34,951 nucleotides of DNA, taken from an uncultured Nitrospiraceae bacterium. GTDB lineage: Bacteria > Nitrospirota > Thermodesulfovibrionia > Thermodesulfovibrionales > Thermodesulfovibrionaceae. Under the pieces are notes generated by a model. It ran no database searches and was not told the DNA's origin. It worked only from the letters and a program-made list of their open reading frames with translations. Location of the stretch: the NCBI GenBank assembly GCA_937139565.1, contig CAKZQH010000044.1, positions 1 through 34,951 on the forward strand, in the 5' to 3' direction. The translations under genes were made by a program, and so were the position numbers. Numbering within the stretch: the first letter of the stretch is position 1; the number at the start of each line of letters is the position of its first letter. Positions 8,112 to 18,001 of this stretch are shown one piece after another.

Positions 8112-9389
8112 TTATATTTTAAGCACCCCTTTAAACCAAGAGGTTATTTTGCTAAATATTCTCTCAATGCCCAAATCCTGACTTGATAAGTCGCCAATCT
8201 TAAGTGCATATATAAGTGTTCCAATTGCCGATGAAAATTCTGGAGAAATCCACTCATGCCATTGCTCGTTCTGGGTTATTAAAGCATCATCCAATCCCAT
8301 TTCTGAACATAAATTCAAAATGCCTGTATCAGGCCTTCCTATTCTTGCTGAGAGAGATAAAATACTCTCAGTAAGCGTATTAAAACCTTTCATCAACGAT
8401 GTTCCACCGGTTAATACTACTGATTGCAAGGGAGTTTGACCCGATATGGAGAGAATTTCTTTTTTTAATATTTCAACCATCTCTTCACATCTGGCATAAA
8501 CTATCTCTTTAACAACACTAATAGGAATTTTCAGAGGTTGTTTATCCATTCCAAGGATTTCTATATCCATGTCCTTTTCCTTAAACTTTAGACTTCCAAA
8601 AGTAATATCTGGAATTGCTACTCCAAACTCTGTTTTAATTCTTTCTGCTTCCCTGAAAGGTATTTTTAAACCAATCGAAAGGTCATTGGTAATGTGATTT
8701 CCTCCTATACCATAATTACTTATGTGCCTTAAATATCCATCATAAAATACGGCTATATTAATACTCCCACCACCTATATCGGCCACAAGAGTTCCCGATT
8801 CTTTTTCATGCTCTGATAAAACAGCTTCTGATGAAGAAACTGCCTGAATTACCACATCTTCTACCTCTATTCCTGCTTTATTGCAACAGGTAGTAAGATT
8901 TTGAATATGCGATGATGACGCGGTTATAATATAAACCTTTGCCTCAAGCCTAACCCCTTTCATTCCAACGGGATCCTTTATGCCATCTATTCCATCAACA
9001 ATAAATTCTACCGGTAAAATGTGAACAATTTGTCTATCTGATGTTATCTGTATGGCTGTAGCTGCATCTATTGCTAAATTTACATCCTCTTCTGTTATTT
9101 CTTTTTTCTTTACCTTAATGGCAGCATCGCTATAAGCTCCCTGAACATCGCTTCCAGAGGAACAAATATAGGCTTTCTTTATCTTTATTTTATGAGTTTC
9201 TTCTATATCCTGAACTGCTTTTCTAATTGAGGATGTGAGGGATTCCATGTCAACTATTCTTCCTCTCTTTAATCCTGCAGAGGGGTAATTTTTCAAAAGA
9301 ATTATATCCAACTTATTCAGATCTAATTGGGCAATTAAAAAAGCTATCTTTGTGGTTCCTATATCAATAACTGTGATAATCTCTCCCAT
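8112..9389 (-). CDS. ftsA: Cell division protein FtsA
   Basis: This actin-like ATPase anchors FtsZ filaments to the inner membrane. The 425-residue protein shows phosphate-1 DIGTTK (residues 9-14), the SHS2/1C subdomain, phosphate-2 VADIGGGSINIAVF, and the adenosine motif GGTSLMKG. A C-terminal amphipathic helix (IFSKITSWFKGVLKI) fits the membrane-targeting sequence of the family. AGGAGA lies before the ATG. Ten bases separate it from the ftsQ stop, and ftsZ follows. Confidence 0.97.
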   Translation of the reverse strand: MGEIITVIDIGTTKIAFLIAQLDLNKLDIILLKNYPSAGLKRGRIVDMESLTSSIRKAVQDIEETHKIKIKKAYICSSGSDVQGAYSDAAIKVKKKEITEEDVNLAIDAATAIQITSDRQIVHILPVEFIVDGIDGIKDPVGMKGVRLEAKVYIITASSSHIQNLTTCCNKAGIEVEDVVIQAVSSSEAVLSEHEKESGTLVADIGGGSINIAVFYDGYLRHISNYGIGGNHITNDLSIGLKIPFREAERIKTEFGVAIPDITFGSLKFKEKDMDIEILGMDKQPLKIPISVVKEIVYARCEEMVEILKKEILSISGQTPLQSVVLTGGTSLMKGFNTLTESILSLSARIGRPDTGILNLCSEMGLDDALITQNEQWHEWISPEFSSAIGTLIYALKIGDLSSQDLGIERIFSKITSWFKGVLKI

Positions 9390-9399
9390 GCACTTTCTC

Positions 9400-10095
9400 C
9401 TATTCTGCAGGTTTCACAATAACTCTATCTGGAAATCTTAGGTCTATATAATGCACATTTAAACCTCTTTTTTGAATTTCATCGTTTACAACAAGATATT
9501 TTGCAAACTTTAATTCAAAATCTCCATTTCCAATAATAATTTTTAAATTATTAAGATGGAGAGTTAAATTATCAGGGTCGCTACCCGTTATTACAATTTC
9601 ATCATTGCTTCTTGTATATCCTTTAGCTGTTAGAAAGTTTATCAGTTCCACAGCAGACTGTAGAGTACTTTTATCCTTAAAAGGATCAATTTCTTTTATA
9701 ATGGGTAAAAAAATCTGCGTGTGTTTCAGTTTTTCTGTAAAATCTTCAAGCACATGGGCTTCATTATCAATTAAATATGCCCTTTCTCCAGCTACGGCAA
9801 TGGCAACAGCAGTTGCTTCTTTAATATAAACTGTGAGTGTTCCATTTAAATCTTTTCTAATAATAGCTTCTTTTACCCATGGGATTTTCTTAAGCCTTTC
9901 ATATAGTTTATGAGCAGATGGATAGATGATTGAATTACCTTCTTTTATCCCTAAAGCATCCTTTATTTCCTTTTCTGCCAAATTCTTATTACCGATTATT
10001 ACTATATGTTTCACTGTTAATACCCTGATAATAAGAAAAATGGATACAATCAGCAAAACTGCAATCGTTATTACAATTAGCTTTTTATTTCTCAT
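9400..10095 (-). CDS. ftsQ: Cell division protein FtsQ/DivIB
   Basis: This bitopic divisome protein links early and late division proteins in the periplasm. It has 231 residues: a short cytoplasmic tail, a membrane helix at about 6-27 ([20 protein letters not shown]), a POTRA domain beginning [17 protein letters not shown], and the FtsQ domain through the C-terminus. Sequence similarity in this family is low, so the call rests on topology, the POTRA pattern and position between ddl and ftsA. It overlaps ddl by 11 bp. Confidence 0.92.
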   Translation of the reverse strand: MRNKKLIVITIAVLLIVSIFLIIRVLTVKHIVIIGNKNLAEKEIKDALGIKEGNSIIYPSAHKLYERLKKIPWVKEAIIRKDLNGTLTVYIKEATAVAIAVAGERAYLIDNEAHVLEDFTEKLKHTQIFLPIIKEIDPFKDKSTLQSAVELINFLTAKGYTRSNDEIVITGSDPDNLTLHLNNLKIIIGNGDFELKFAKYLVVNDEIQKRGLNVHYIDLRFPDRVIVKPAE

Positions 10096-11002
10096 TTTCC
10101 TTCAATGCAAGCTCTAAAATTTCCCTTACGAGTGCCTTAAAATCATAACCTTCAAGTTGCGCTATCTTTGGTAAAAGGGATGTCTCAGTCATACCCGGAA
10201 TTGTATTTACCTCTAATACATAGGGATTATTTTCTTTGTCAAGTATTATATCTACTCGTGTTCCTCCTTTGCATCCCAAAGCCTTGTGAGCCTTAAGCCC
10301 TAATTCTTTTAATTTTTCATAAAGGGATTTATCTATTTCTGGAGGAAGAATATATTCTGTCAAGCCCTTAGTATATTTTGCCTCATAATCATAGAATCCC
10401 TTCTTAGGTTTTACTTCAACTCCTCCAAGAGCTCTGCCTCCAAGTACGCCTATATGAATTTCTCTTCCCTCAATAAACTTTTCTACTATTGCTCTATCTC
10501 CGTATTTGAAAGCCTCTATAAGAGAAATATTCAACTCTTCTTTGTCTCTTGCAATACTTACACCTACAGAAGAACCCTCTTCAGCAGGTTTTACGACACA
10601 GGGAAATGAAATAATTTGCGAAAGAGAGTCTAAAAAAGCCTCTATTTCATCTCTCCTGACTACTTTAAAAGGTGGTACAGGGATTCCATGATATAGAAAG
10701 ATTTTTTTCGTAACTTCCTTATCCATTGCCATTGAGGATGCTAAAATTCCTGAGCCTGTATATGGAATTCCCATGACTTCAAGCATTCCTTGAATACCCC
10801 CATTTTCACCCCACCCACCATGCAAAACCAAAAAGGCTACATCAATCTTTTCCTCTCCTAATCTCTGACAAATATTTCTATCCGCATCTATAAAAACCAC
10901 ATTGTAACCAAGTTCTTTTAATGCATTAAATACTGCTGTGCCACTTCTTAAAGATACTTCTCTTTCTGAGGAAACACCTCCAGCAATTACACCCACTTTC
11001 AT
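10085..11002 (-). CDS. ddl: D-alanine--D-alanine ligase
   Basis: This ATP-grasp enzyme makes D-Ala-D-Ala, the dipeptide that MurF adds. The 305-residue protein contains [14 protein letters not shown] near the N-terminus, [10 protein letters not shown], the ATP-grasp segment [14 protein letters not shown], and the metal/ATP region [26 protein letters not shown] (given in parts: GTRVDIIL and EVNTIPGMT). Length fits the DdlB class. Its ATG lies 1 bp past the murB stop, with GGAGGG inside the end of murB as ribosome site. Confidence 0.97.
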   Translation of the reverse strand: MKVGVIAGGVSSEREVSLRSGTAVFNALKELGYNVVFIDADRNICQRLGEEKIDVAFLVLHGGWGENGGIQGMLEVMGIPYTGSGILASSMAMDKEVTKKIFLYHGIPVPPFKVVRRDEIEAFLDSLSQIISFPCVVKPAEEGSSVGVSIARDKEELNISLIEAFKYGDRAIVEKFIEGREIHIGVLGGRALGGVEVKPKKGFYDYEAKYTKGLTEYILPPEIDKSLYEKLKELGLKAHKALGCKGGTRVDIILDKENNPYVLEVNTIPGMTETSLLPKIAQLEGYDFKALVREILELALKENEK

Positions 11003-11003
11003 T

Positions 11004-11891
11004 CTATCCCTCCAGATATTTTATTTCTGGTTCTAATTCAATGGAAAAAACCTTAAAAACCCTTTCTTTTACCGTATCCATAAGTTTTAAAAAGTCCTCT
11101 GCTTTTCCACATCCTACATTTATAAAATAGTTAGCATGAAGGGAACTAACAACAATATCGCCTATCCTTGTTCCTTTCAATCCTGCTTTATCAATCAGAT
11201 AGCCAGCAGAATGACCGTCGGGATTTTTAAAAACACATCCTGCCGAACGCTCTTTTAGGGGTTGAGATAGCCTTTTCTGAAGCAGAAATTCTTTCATTTT
11301 TGAGACAATATCTATATTCTCTTGTTTAAGCTTAAAACAAGCAGCTGTTATTATAAAATTTTTAGGCAGACCCGAACTTCTATAACTAAAATTAATGTCT
11401 TCTTGTTTCAAAGTTTTATACTCTAATTTTTCATCTATCACCGTTATCTCCTGAAGACAATCCTTAATCTCATAGCCAAAAGATCCAGCGTTTCCATAAA
11501 TTGCTCCGCCTATGGTACCAGGAATTCCAATGAGCCCTTCCATGCCACTTAGTTTTTTCTGAGAGAGAAAAGCTAAAACCTTCTCAAGCATTACTCCAGA
11601 GGAGAGAGTAATCTTGAGGCCTTCCTGTTCAATACGATTCATTTTCCTGGTATTAATTATTACTCCTCTAAAGCCTCTGTCACTAATAAGTAAATTACTT
11701 CCTCCGCCAATTATATAATAAGGAATAGATTCATTTTTTATTACAGCCATTAAATCTCTTAGTGTATCTTCTTCGGGAAATACGATAAGTTTAGAAGAAC
11801 CTCCTATTCGAAGGGTTGTATAATTAGCGAGTGGTTCCTCTTCTTTGTAAAATATTCTCTTTTCCTTGCAAAAATCTTTAATTAACTTCAT
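11004..11891 (-). CDS. murB: UDP-N-acetylenolpyruvoylglucosamine reductase MurB
   Basis: This FAD enzyme reduces enolpyruvyl-UDP-GlcNAc to UDP-MurNAc with NADPH. The 295-residue protein has the FAD-binding motifs LRIGGSS and GGGSNLL, then [15 protein letters not shown], the active-site arginine segment SYRSSGLP, and [10 protein letters not shown]. The proton-donor position of the last motif is cysteine (C219) where E. coli MurB has serine; cysteine occurs in other MurB proteins. The C-terminal glutamate region LEPEI is present. It overlaps murC by 4 bp (ATGA). Confidence 0.97.
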   Translation of the reverse strand: MKLIKDFCKEKRIFYKEEEPLANYTTLRIGGSSKLIVFPEEDTLRDLMAVIKNESIPYYIIGGGSNLLISDRGFRGVIINTRKMNRIEQEGLKITLSSGVMLEKVLAFLSQKKLSGMEGLIGIPGTIGGAIYGNAGSFGYEIKDCLQEITVIDEKLEYKTLKQEDINFSYRSSGLPKNFIITAACFKLKQENIDIVSKMKEFLLQKRLSQPLKERSAGCVFKNPDGHSAGYLIDKAGLKGTRIGDIVVSSLHANYFINVGCGKAEDFLKLMDTVKERVFKVFSIELEPEIKYLEG

Positions 11892-13258
11892 AATCTGTCT
11901 CTTACTGCTTCACCAATTTTATAGACATCGCCTGCTCCAATGGTAAATACAATGTCTCCAGGTTTAACTTCCTTTAAAATATCTTCGATCATAGACTCTT
12001 TTTCAGGATTAAATCTTACATTAACTCCTACGGACTTAAGCCTTTCATTTAAAACTTCTCCACTTACGCCTTCAATAGGAGTTTCACTGGCAGGATATAT
12101 GTCCATTAAAAATAAGATATCCCTTTTTCGAAGTATGTCTCTGAAAGTTTTTATAAATTGCTCCATCAGGTCTCTTGTTCTTGTGTACCTGTGAGGTTGA
12201 AATATTACACATAGCCTTTCTGGTTTAAGCCACATGGCTGTTGTAAGCACAGCCTTTATTTCTGTTGGATGGTGTCCGTAGTCGTCATAAAATTTGACTC
12301 CGCCTTTTTCTCCCTTAAATTCAAATCTCCTCCCTATACCTGTAAACTCCTTGAAAGAATCTCTAACTTTCTCGAGCGGAATAGAAAGTTCTCTCGAAAG
12401 AGCTATTACCGAAAGAGCATTTAAAACATTATGTTTGCCCGGTACAGTGAGGGAAAATTCACCAAGTGATTTACCTTTAAATAATGCTTCAAAGGTTACA
12501 TAAGGCGATTTATATTCGATGTGCCGTGCATGAAAGTCAGCTTTATTATCAAATCCATAAGTTAAATATCTTCTGTTCAAAAACGGAATAAGGTCTCTTA
12601 TATGTTTGCATTCTCTGCAAAGTATTGAAATACCATAAAAGGGAACCTTATTTGCAAACTCTAAAAAAGCCTTTTTAATTCTTTTAATATTTTTAAAATA
12701 ATCCAGGTGTTCCCTATCAATGTTGGTTATAACAGAAATGGTAGGAGTTAGTTTTAAAAAACTTCCATCGCTTTCATCTGCTTCAGCAACTAAAAATTCA
12801 CCCTGACCAAGTCTTGCATTGGTTCCAAGAGATTTAAGTTTTCCTCCTACAACAACTGTAGGATCAAAACCAGCATCATTTAATACTGTTGCGATTAATG
12901 ATGTGGTTGTTGTTTTTCCATGTGCTCCAGCTACCAGTATTGAATATTTAAGCCTGCAAAGTTCAGCAAGCATTTCTGCTCTTGGAATTACAGGAATTCC
13001 CATCTCCTTTGCTTTTATAATCTCAGGATTATCTTCTTTTACAGCGGAAGAGAATACAACCACATCCGTATCGTCTATATTTTCTCTACTATGCCCTACA
13101 AAAACTTTTATTCCAAGGCTTCTAAGTCTTTTAACAGTCCCAGATTCTTTTATATCTGAGCCTGTAACAGTATATCCCATATTTTTTAATACTTCTGCAA
13201 TTCCACTCATTCCAATTCCGCCAATCCCAACAAAATGAATCTTCTTAAACTGATACAT
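11888..13258 (-). CDS. murC: UDP-N-acetylmuramate--L-alanine ligase MurC
   Basis: This cytoplasmic Mur ligase adds L-Ala to UDP-MurNAc. The 456-residue protein has the N-terminal Rossmann motif FVGIGGIGMSG, the ATP loop GAHGKTTTTS (residues 111-120), and the C-terminal motif YDDYGHHPTEI. Three Mur-ligase domains are in normal order. Its ATG directly abuts the murG stop codon, with GGAGGAG just upstream. Confidence 0.97.
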   Translation of the reverse strand: MYQFKKIHFVGIGGIGMSGIAEVLKNMGYTVTGSDIKESGTVKRLRSLGIKVFVGHSRENIDDTDVVVFSSAVKEDNPEIIKAKEMGIPVIPRAEMLAELCRLKYSILVAGAHGKTTTTSLIATVLNDAGFDPTVVVGGKLKSLGTNARLGQGEFLVAEADESDGSFLKLTPTISVITNIDREHLDYFKNIKRIKKAFLEFANKVPFYGISILCRECKHIRDLIPFLNRRYLTYGFDNKADFHARHIEYKSPYVTFEALFKGKSLGEFSLTVPGKHNVLNALSVIALSRELSIPLEKVRDSFKEFTGIGRRFEFKGEKGGVKFYDDYGHHPTEIKAVLTTAMWLKPERLCVIFQPHRYTRTRDLMEQFIKTFRDILRKRDILFLMDIYPASETPIEGVSGEVLNERLKSVGVNVRFNPEKESMIEDILKEVKPGDIVFTIGAGDVYKIGEAVRDRL

Positions 13259-14359
13259 CTAAATTCTCCTCCTTATGAGCGATTCTCCTATTTCAACTAT
13301 TTTTTCAGCTGCATTTGTTTTCCCGAAGGCTATAGATGCCATTTCCATCTCTTTTTTTACCACCGGATCACTTAAAATTTTGTTTATTTTTTTTGAAATA
13401 ATCTCTCCATTTAATTCTCTATCAAGAACCATCTCACAGGCACCTCGACTGAGAAGCCTTCTAGCATTCATTTCTTGATGATTGTAAGCAGCATAAGGAT
13501 AGGGTATGAGAATAGAGGCTTTTCCGAGTGCTGTAATTTCAGCAACAGTGGATGCACCTGCTCTGCATATTACTAAATCTGCCACACTATAAGCCTCTGC
13601 CATGTCATATATAAAAGGCAAAACAGTAGCCTTAAAAGGAAGCTTCCGATACTCTGCCATAACCCAATTATAATCTGACTCACCGGTTTGATGTATTATC
13701 TGAATTTTATCCCTTAAAGATAAAAGATAGGGAAGTCCATCAATAATTGCCTTATTTATCTTTCTTGCACCTAGACTTCCTCCAAAAATAAGCACTGTTT
13801 GCCTTTCTCTTTCAAGATTAAAAATATTAATTGCCTTTTGTTTATCTCCAAGTAATATCTCCTTTCTAATAGGTGTTCCTGTAAGATATACTTTTTCTTT
13901 CTGAAAATAATCGATCGTTTCAGGATATGTTACAGCTATTGCATCTACGATTTTTCCTAAAACCTTGTTCGCAAGACCTGGAACTGTGTTTTGCTCGAGA
14001 ATAATAGTTGGAATTTTATTTAATGTAGCCATCAGAACCATAGGAAAAGAGGCATAGCCACCCACTCCAAATACAATATCAGGACAAAAAGACTTTAGTA
14101 TTTTTTTGCATTCAAAAAGAGATTTAACAAGACTTAAAACGGAATTAACCTTATCCTTTGCTGACTTACCTACAAATCCTTTTACTGATATTAGCTTTAA
14201 TTCGTAGCCCGATTTAGGAATTACCTTTGCTTCTAACCCCCTTTCAGTACCAACAAAAACTATTTTTGCTTTAGGATATTTATTATTTATATGTGAAGCA
14301 AGTGAAACACCAGGGAAAAGATGCCCTCCCGTGCCTCCACCTGCTATAATTGCCCTCAT
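13259..14359 (-). CDS. murG: UDP-GlcNAc:undecaprenyl-PP-MurNAc-pentapeptide GlcNAc transferase MurG
   Basis: This peripheral membrane GT28 transferase converts lipid I to lipid II. It has 366 residues from the chosen ATG. The N-terminal glycine-rich loop GGGTGGHLFPG, the second loop FGGSLGA, and the C-terminal sugar-nucleotide motif CRAGASTVAE plus PYPYAAYNHQ are all present. I use the ATG at 14359, which shares one base with the ftsW stop (TGATG), rather than the TTG one codon upstream. AGGAGG lies upstream inside ftsW. Confidence 0.96.
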   Translation of the reverse strand: MRAIIAGGGTGGHLFPGVSLASHINNKYPKAKIVFVGTERGLEAKVIPKSGYELKLISVKGFVGKSAKDKVNSVLSLVKSLFECKKILKSFCPDIVFGVGGYASFPMVLMATLNKIPTIILEQNTVPGLANKVLGKIVDAIAVTYPETIDYFQKEKVYLTGTPIRKEILLGDKQKAINIFNLERERQTVLIFGGSLGARKINKAIIDGLPYLLSLRDKIQIIHQTGESDYNWVMAEYRKLPFKATVLPFIYDMAEAYSVADLVICRAGASTVAEITALGKASILIPYPYAAYNHQEMNARRLLSRGACEMVLDRELNGEIISKKINKILSDPVVKKEMEMASIAFGKTNAAEKIVEIGESLIRRRI

Positions 14360-15534
14360 CAAAGTGTTTTCCTCCTGTAATACATAAATTTCCTTCCCTT
14401 AATTCTTGTTTTTCCATCTAAAAAATTATAAACCACAAAACCAGAGGTGTTCCTTGACAGATTTAGTAAAATTCCAACTGCCATAAGACTCACCACTAAT
14501 GAGGAGCCACCATAACTTATAAATGGCAATGGAAGACCCTTTGTTGGTGCTAACCCAGTAACAACAGCAAAATTAATTAAAGCCTGAACAGTAATCATAA
14601 TAGTAATTCCTGAGGCAAGATAGTAATAAAATGGTTCACTTTGCTCAGTTGCGATCTTAAAACCTCTCAATGCAAGAACGAAAAATAAAATAACCACTGC
14701 ACAGGCTCCAATAAATCCCATTTCTTCTCCAATGTGGGCAAAAATAAAATCCGTATGAATTTCAGGTAAATAGGCCAGTTTTTGTTTGCCCTCTCCCAAT
14801 CCTTGTCCAGTAAGTCCTCCACTTCCAAGAGCAATTAGGGACTGAACAAGCTGAAATCCACTGCCCTGAGGATCAGCCCAGGGATTAAGAAAAGATGTAA
14901 TTCTTTTCCATCTATAAGGCTCTTTGGCAAGATAAAATATTAGAGGAAAAGCAAAGATCAAACTGATTCCTAAAAATTTTAAATTCATTCCTGCAACGAA
15001 AAGCATGGCAAAGGTTATTATTCCTAAAGTCATAACAGCTCCGAAATCAGGCTGCTTTATAAAAATTATCTGAAACACTCCCATTAAAAAAATAGGAATA
15101 ATAAAATAAATAATTTTATTCCCATCATATTTAGGACTGCTTAAAAAACGAGCAAGAAATAAAACCATTGCAAGCTTGACAAGTTCAGAAGGCTGGAAAA
15201 CACTTGGCCAAAGCCTTAGCCATCGTCTTGCTCCACCAGCAGTTACTCCAAGAGGTGAAAAAACAAGAAGAAGAAGAACAAAAGAAACAATTAATAGGGG
15301 AATTACTAGTTTTTTTAGCTTTTCTGATGGAAGAAAAGTTAAAAAAAGCATTAATGAAAACCCTATCAACAGAGTGAATAACTGCTTCTGAAGATATATG
15401 TATCCACCTCTGTCAGCATATTTTGCCTTAACAGAAGCAAGAACGGAAGTAGAGCTATAAACTGAAATAAGTCCTATCACAATTAATATAACAACCACCA
15501 AAATAAGGGTTTTATCAAAGGACTTTTTTGTCAT
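14359..15534 (-). CDS. ftsW: SEDS peptidoglycan polymerase FtsW
   Basis: This integral membrane glycosyltransferase polymerises lipid II at the septum with FtsI. The 391-residue protein has about ten hydrophobic segments. Family motifs are ARRWLRLWPSVFQPSELVK (given in part), KQPDFGAV and GLPLPFISYGGSS. The basic C-terminal tail ends RRKTL. It overlaps murD by 4 bp (ATGA). The location between murD and murG argues for FtsW rather than RodA. Confidence 0.96.
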   Translation of the reverse strand: MTKKSFDKTLILVVVILIVIGLISVYSSTSVLASVKAKYADRGGYIYLQKQLFTLLIGFSLMLFLTFLPSEKLKKLVIPLLIVSFVLLLLVFSPLGVTAGGARRWLRLWPSVFQPSELVKLAMVLFLARFLSSPKYDGNKIIYFIIPIFLMGVFQIIFIKQPDFGAVMTLGIITFAMLFVAGMNLKFLGISLIFAFPLIFYLAKEPYRWKRITSFLNPWADPQGSGFQLVQSLIALGSGGLTGQGLGEGKQKLAYLPEIHTDFIFAHIGEEMGFIGACAVVILFFVLALRGFKIATEQSEPFYYYLASGITIMITVQALINFAVVTGLAPTKGLPLPFISYGGSSLVVSLMAVGILLNLSRNTSGFVVYNFLDGKTRIKGRKFMYYRRKTL

Positions 15535-16979
15535 AGAGAATTAACAATCTCTTTAAATACTTCTCCTCGATGTTCAAAGTTTTTAAACATATCAAAACTC
15601 GCACATCCAGGAGAAAGTAAAACTATGTCACCATTAGTAGAGATTTCTCTTCCTCTTTTCACAGCTTTTTCCATGTCTTCTTCAAAATAATGAGGAACAA
15701 GGTCTCCAACAGCGGATGCTATTTTTGAAGCTGCCTCTCCTATGAGAATTAATGCCTTTACTCTTTTTCTTACTAATTCTCTAAGAGAAGAAAAATCTCC
15801 ATCTTTATCTCTACCTCCTGCGATTAAAATCACATTCCCGCTAAAACTTTCAAGAGATTTTGCAACTGCATCAACATTTGTTCCCTTTGAATCATTGATG
15901 TAGGTTACTCCATCTAATACCCTTACAAGTTCCATCCTATGGGGTAAGCCAGGAAATTCTTGAACTATTTCTGATATACTCTCTCCTCTACATCCTGCTG
16001 AAAATGCAAGAATTGCTGCAGCCATGATATTTTCAATATTGTGAACACCTCTGATTTTAAAAGAATCTATTGATAGAGTGGTGTTTTCCATCTCTCTTCT
16101 TATCGCCTCATCAATCTCTTCTCTTGGACAAAATCTTATCTTATTGTTATCCAGGAAGGCTCCATAAACTTTTTGAGTCCTACTAAAGTAAAATATATGC
16201 GGTAGTTTTCCTCTCTTTAAGTAAACATTCCTCAAATATTCAATTGCTGAAACTGTGTTTTTATCGTCCATATTAAGAACCAAAAAATCTTCGCCACTTT
16301 GATTTTGAAAAATCCTTGCTTTTGCTTCTATATACTCTTTCATGCTTGAATATCTATCCATATGATCAGGTGTAATATTTAGAATTGTGGCAAAATGACA
16401 TTTGAAATTTCTAATGCCTTCAAGTTGAAAGCTTGATAACTCAAGCACCAGATAATCAATTTCTATCTCACCTTTCCATACTCTATTTACCACGTCAGCC
16501 ATAGGTAAACCAATGTTGCCAGCTAAACAAACTTTCTTATTATCCTTTTTCAAAAATTCATAAACTAAAGTTGAGGTAGTTGATTTACCATTAGAACCAG
16601 TAATTCCTATAATCTTCGTTTTCTCCTTAAATAACTGGAGTATCTCCCAACTTAATTCAATCTCACCTATCACTGGGATTCCTTTATAAATTGCAGAAAC
16701 TAAAGCTGGCGTACTTAAAGGCACTCCTGGACTTACAACAACTAAATCCGCTTCCTCAAAAGCATTAGCAGGATGTCCGCCTCCAAATATTTGATAGACC
16801 TCACCACAAGTAGACTGGAGTTCTTTCTCTATCTGCTCCCTCGACTTCTTGTCGTTTACTATGATTTTTGCTTTAAAATTGGAAAGAAGGTTTACTAGTG
16901 CAATGCCGCTTCTGCCAAGTCCCACAATTGCAATTTTTTTATTTTCAAGTTCAGATAGATCTTGAATTAATCTTTGCAT
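15531..16979 (-). CDS. murD: UDP-N-acetylmuramoylalanine--D-glutamate ligase MurD
   Basis: This Mur ligase adds D-Glu to UDP-MurNAc-L-Ala. It has 482 residues from the ATG at 16979. It shows the N-terminal nucleotide fold IAIVGLGRSGIA, the ATP loop ITGSNGKSTT (residues 126-135), and C-terminal NDSKGTN and LLSPGCASFDMF, both typical of MurD. A longer frame begins at a TTG (17012), but the ATG has GAGGG at good distance, so it is preferred. It overlaps the carboxypeptidase gene by 29 bp. Confidence 0.96.
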   Translation of the reverse strand: MQRLIQDLSELENKKIAIVGLGRSGIALVNLLSNFKAKIIVNDKKSREQIEKELQSTCGEVYQIFGGGHPANAFEEADLVVVSPGVPLSTPALVSAIYKGIPVIGEIELSWEILQLFKEKTKIIGITGSNGKSTTSTLVYEFLKKDNKKVCLAGNIGLPMADVVNRVWKGEIEIDYLVLELSSFQLEGIRNFKCHFATILNITPDHMDRYSSMKEYIEAKARIFQNQSGEDFLVLNMDDKNTVSAIEYLRNVYLKRGKLPHIFYFSRTQKVYGAFLDNNKIRFCPREEIDEAIRREMENTTLSIDSFKIRGVHNIENIMAAAILAFSAGCRGESISEIVQEFPGLPHRMELVRVLDGVTYINDSKGTNVDAVAKSLESFSGNVILIAGGRDKDGDFSSLRELVRKRVKALILIGEAASKIASAVGDLVPHYFEEDMEKAVKRGREISTNGDIVLLSPGCASFDMFKNFEHRGEVFKEIVNSL

Positions 16980-17997
16980 TGCTTTCCCTCTTTTGTTGTA
17001 ATTTTTTACCAACTTTTTTCTTTGTATTTATATCTTTTTTTGCAACTATTTTTTTCTTACCTTTTGCCTTATAAACGGATTTATTTTTATCAGAGGCCTT
17101 TACTTTCTTATAGGCTGTTTTAATCACAGGTTTTTCATCGGTCAATTGCACATATGCTTCATTTTTCCCTGATAATACATCTTCAGCCTTGGCAAGAAGT
17201 ATTTCGGTGTCCTTCCAAAGCTTCTCTCTATTAGGAACTCCTAAAAGTGCTGTATAGACAAGTCTATTTTGAATTTTAGAAGCACTTACAAAACAATGTT
17301 TTGCCATTCGTGTATAACCCGTTTTACCACCTATCATGTTATCCTCGGACCATAAAAGTTGATTGGTATTCTGAATGAAATGTTCCTTCCCATCTTCTGA
17401 ACGAACAAGAAATACTCGAGTGTGGATTGCTTCTTTTATAAGTGGATATGAAAGAGCATGGGATATTATTTTGGTTAAATCATAAACAGTTGTATACTGA
17501 TTTTTACCAGGTAAACCAGAGGCATTACTAAACCTGGTATCATTTGCTCCAATTTTTTTTACCTTTTCATTCATTAGTGCTACGAATTTATCTTCTGAGC
17601 CTGCTACAGCTTCTGCAAGAGCTACTGCAGCAGAATTCACAGAACGCATGAGTGCAAGATATATGAGATCATGGACAGTATATACTTCGCCCTCTAAAAG
17701 TTTTGGAGATACACTTTGAGTCTTTGCAGCTTTGCGAGAAATTGTTATATGGTCTTGCGGAGATAGCCTTTCAAGCGCTACAATGGCTGTAACAAGCTTT
17801 GTTGTACTTGCAGGTGGTAACTTTAAATGGGGATTTTTTCCATATAGTATTTTTCCGCTTTGAGCATCCACAACCACAGCGCTTGAAGCGTCAACCTCTT
17901 CTGCTTGAGAATAGGAGCCAAGTAAAAGTAAAAGAAAGATAGCTAAAAAAATCCTCACATTATAAGAAAATCCCTCTCCTCTGACAGTTTTTTTCAT
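16951..17997 (-). CDS. D-alanyl-D-alanine carboxypeptidase (PBP5/DacF-like) with lysine-rich tail
   Basis: This secreted serine peptidase should trim the terminal D-Ala from pentapeptide stems. It has 348 residues: an N-terminal signal peptide (hydrophobic about 15-30, likely cut after SQA), then the penicillin-binding motifs STTK (64-67), SVN (119-121) and KTG (225-227). The usual PBP5 C-terminal domain and membrane-anchor helix are missing. Residues about 290-348 are instead a strongly lysine-rich tail (AKGKKKIVAKK, NTKKKVGKK). The gene lies within the dcw operon between mraY and murD, 4 bp after mraY, with a GAGGTGAT ribosome site. The tail may hold the enzyme to wall or anionic envelope polymers; this is inference. 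Confidence 0.93.
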   Translation of the reverse strand: MKKTVRGEGFSYNVRIFLAIFLLLLLGSYSQAEEVDASSAVVVDAQSGKILYGKNPHLKLPPASTTKLVTAIVALERLSPQDHITISRKAAKTQSVSPKLLEGEVYTVHDLIYLALMRSVNSAAVALAEAVAGSEDKFVALMNEKVKKIGANDTRFSNASGLPGKNQYTTVYDLTKIISHALSYPLIKEAIHTRVFLVRSEDGKEHFIQNTNQLLWSEDNMIGGKTGYTRMAKHCFVSASKIQNRLVYTALLGVPNREKLWKDTEILLAKAEDVLSGKNEAYVQLTDEKPVIKTAYKKVKASDKNKSVYKAKGKKKIVAKKDINTKKKVGKKLQQKRESNAKINSRSI

Positions 17998-18001
17998 GAT
18001 A

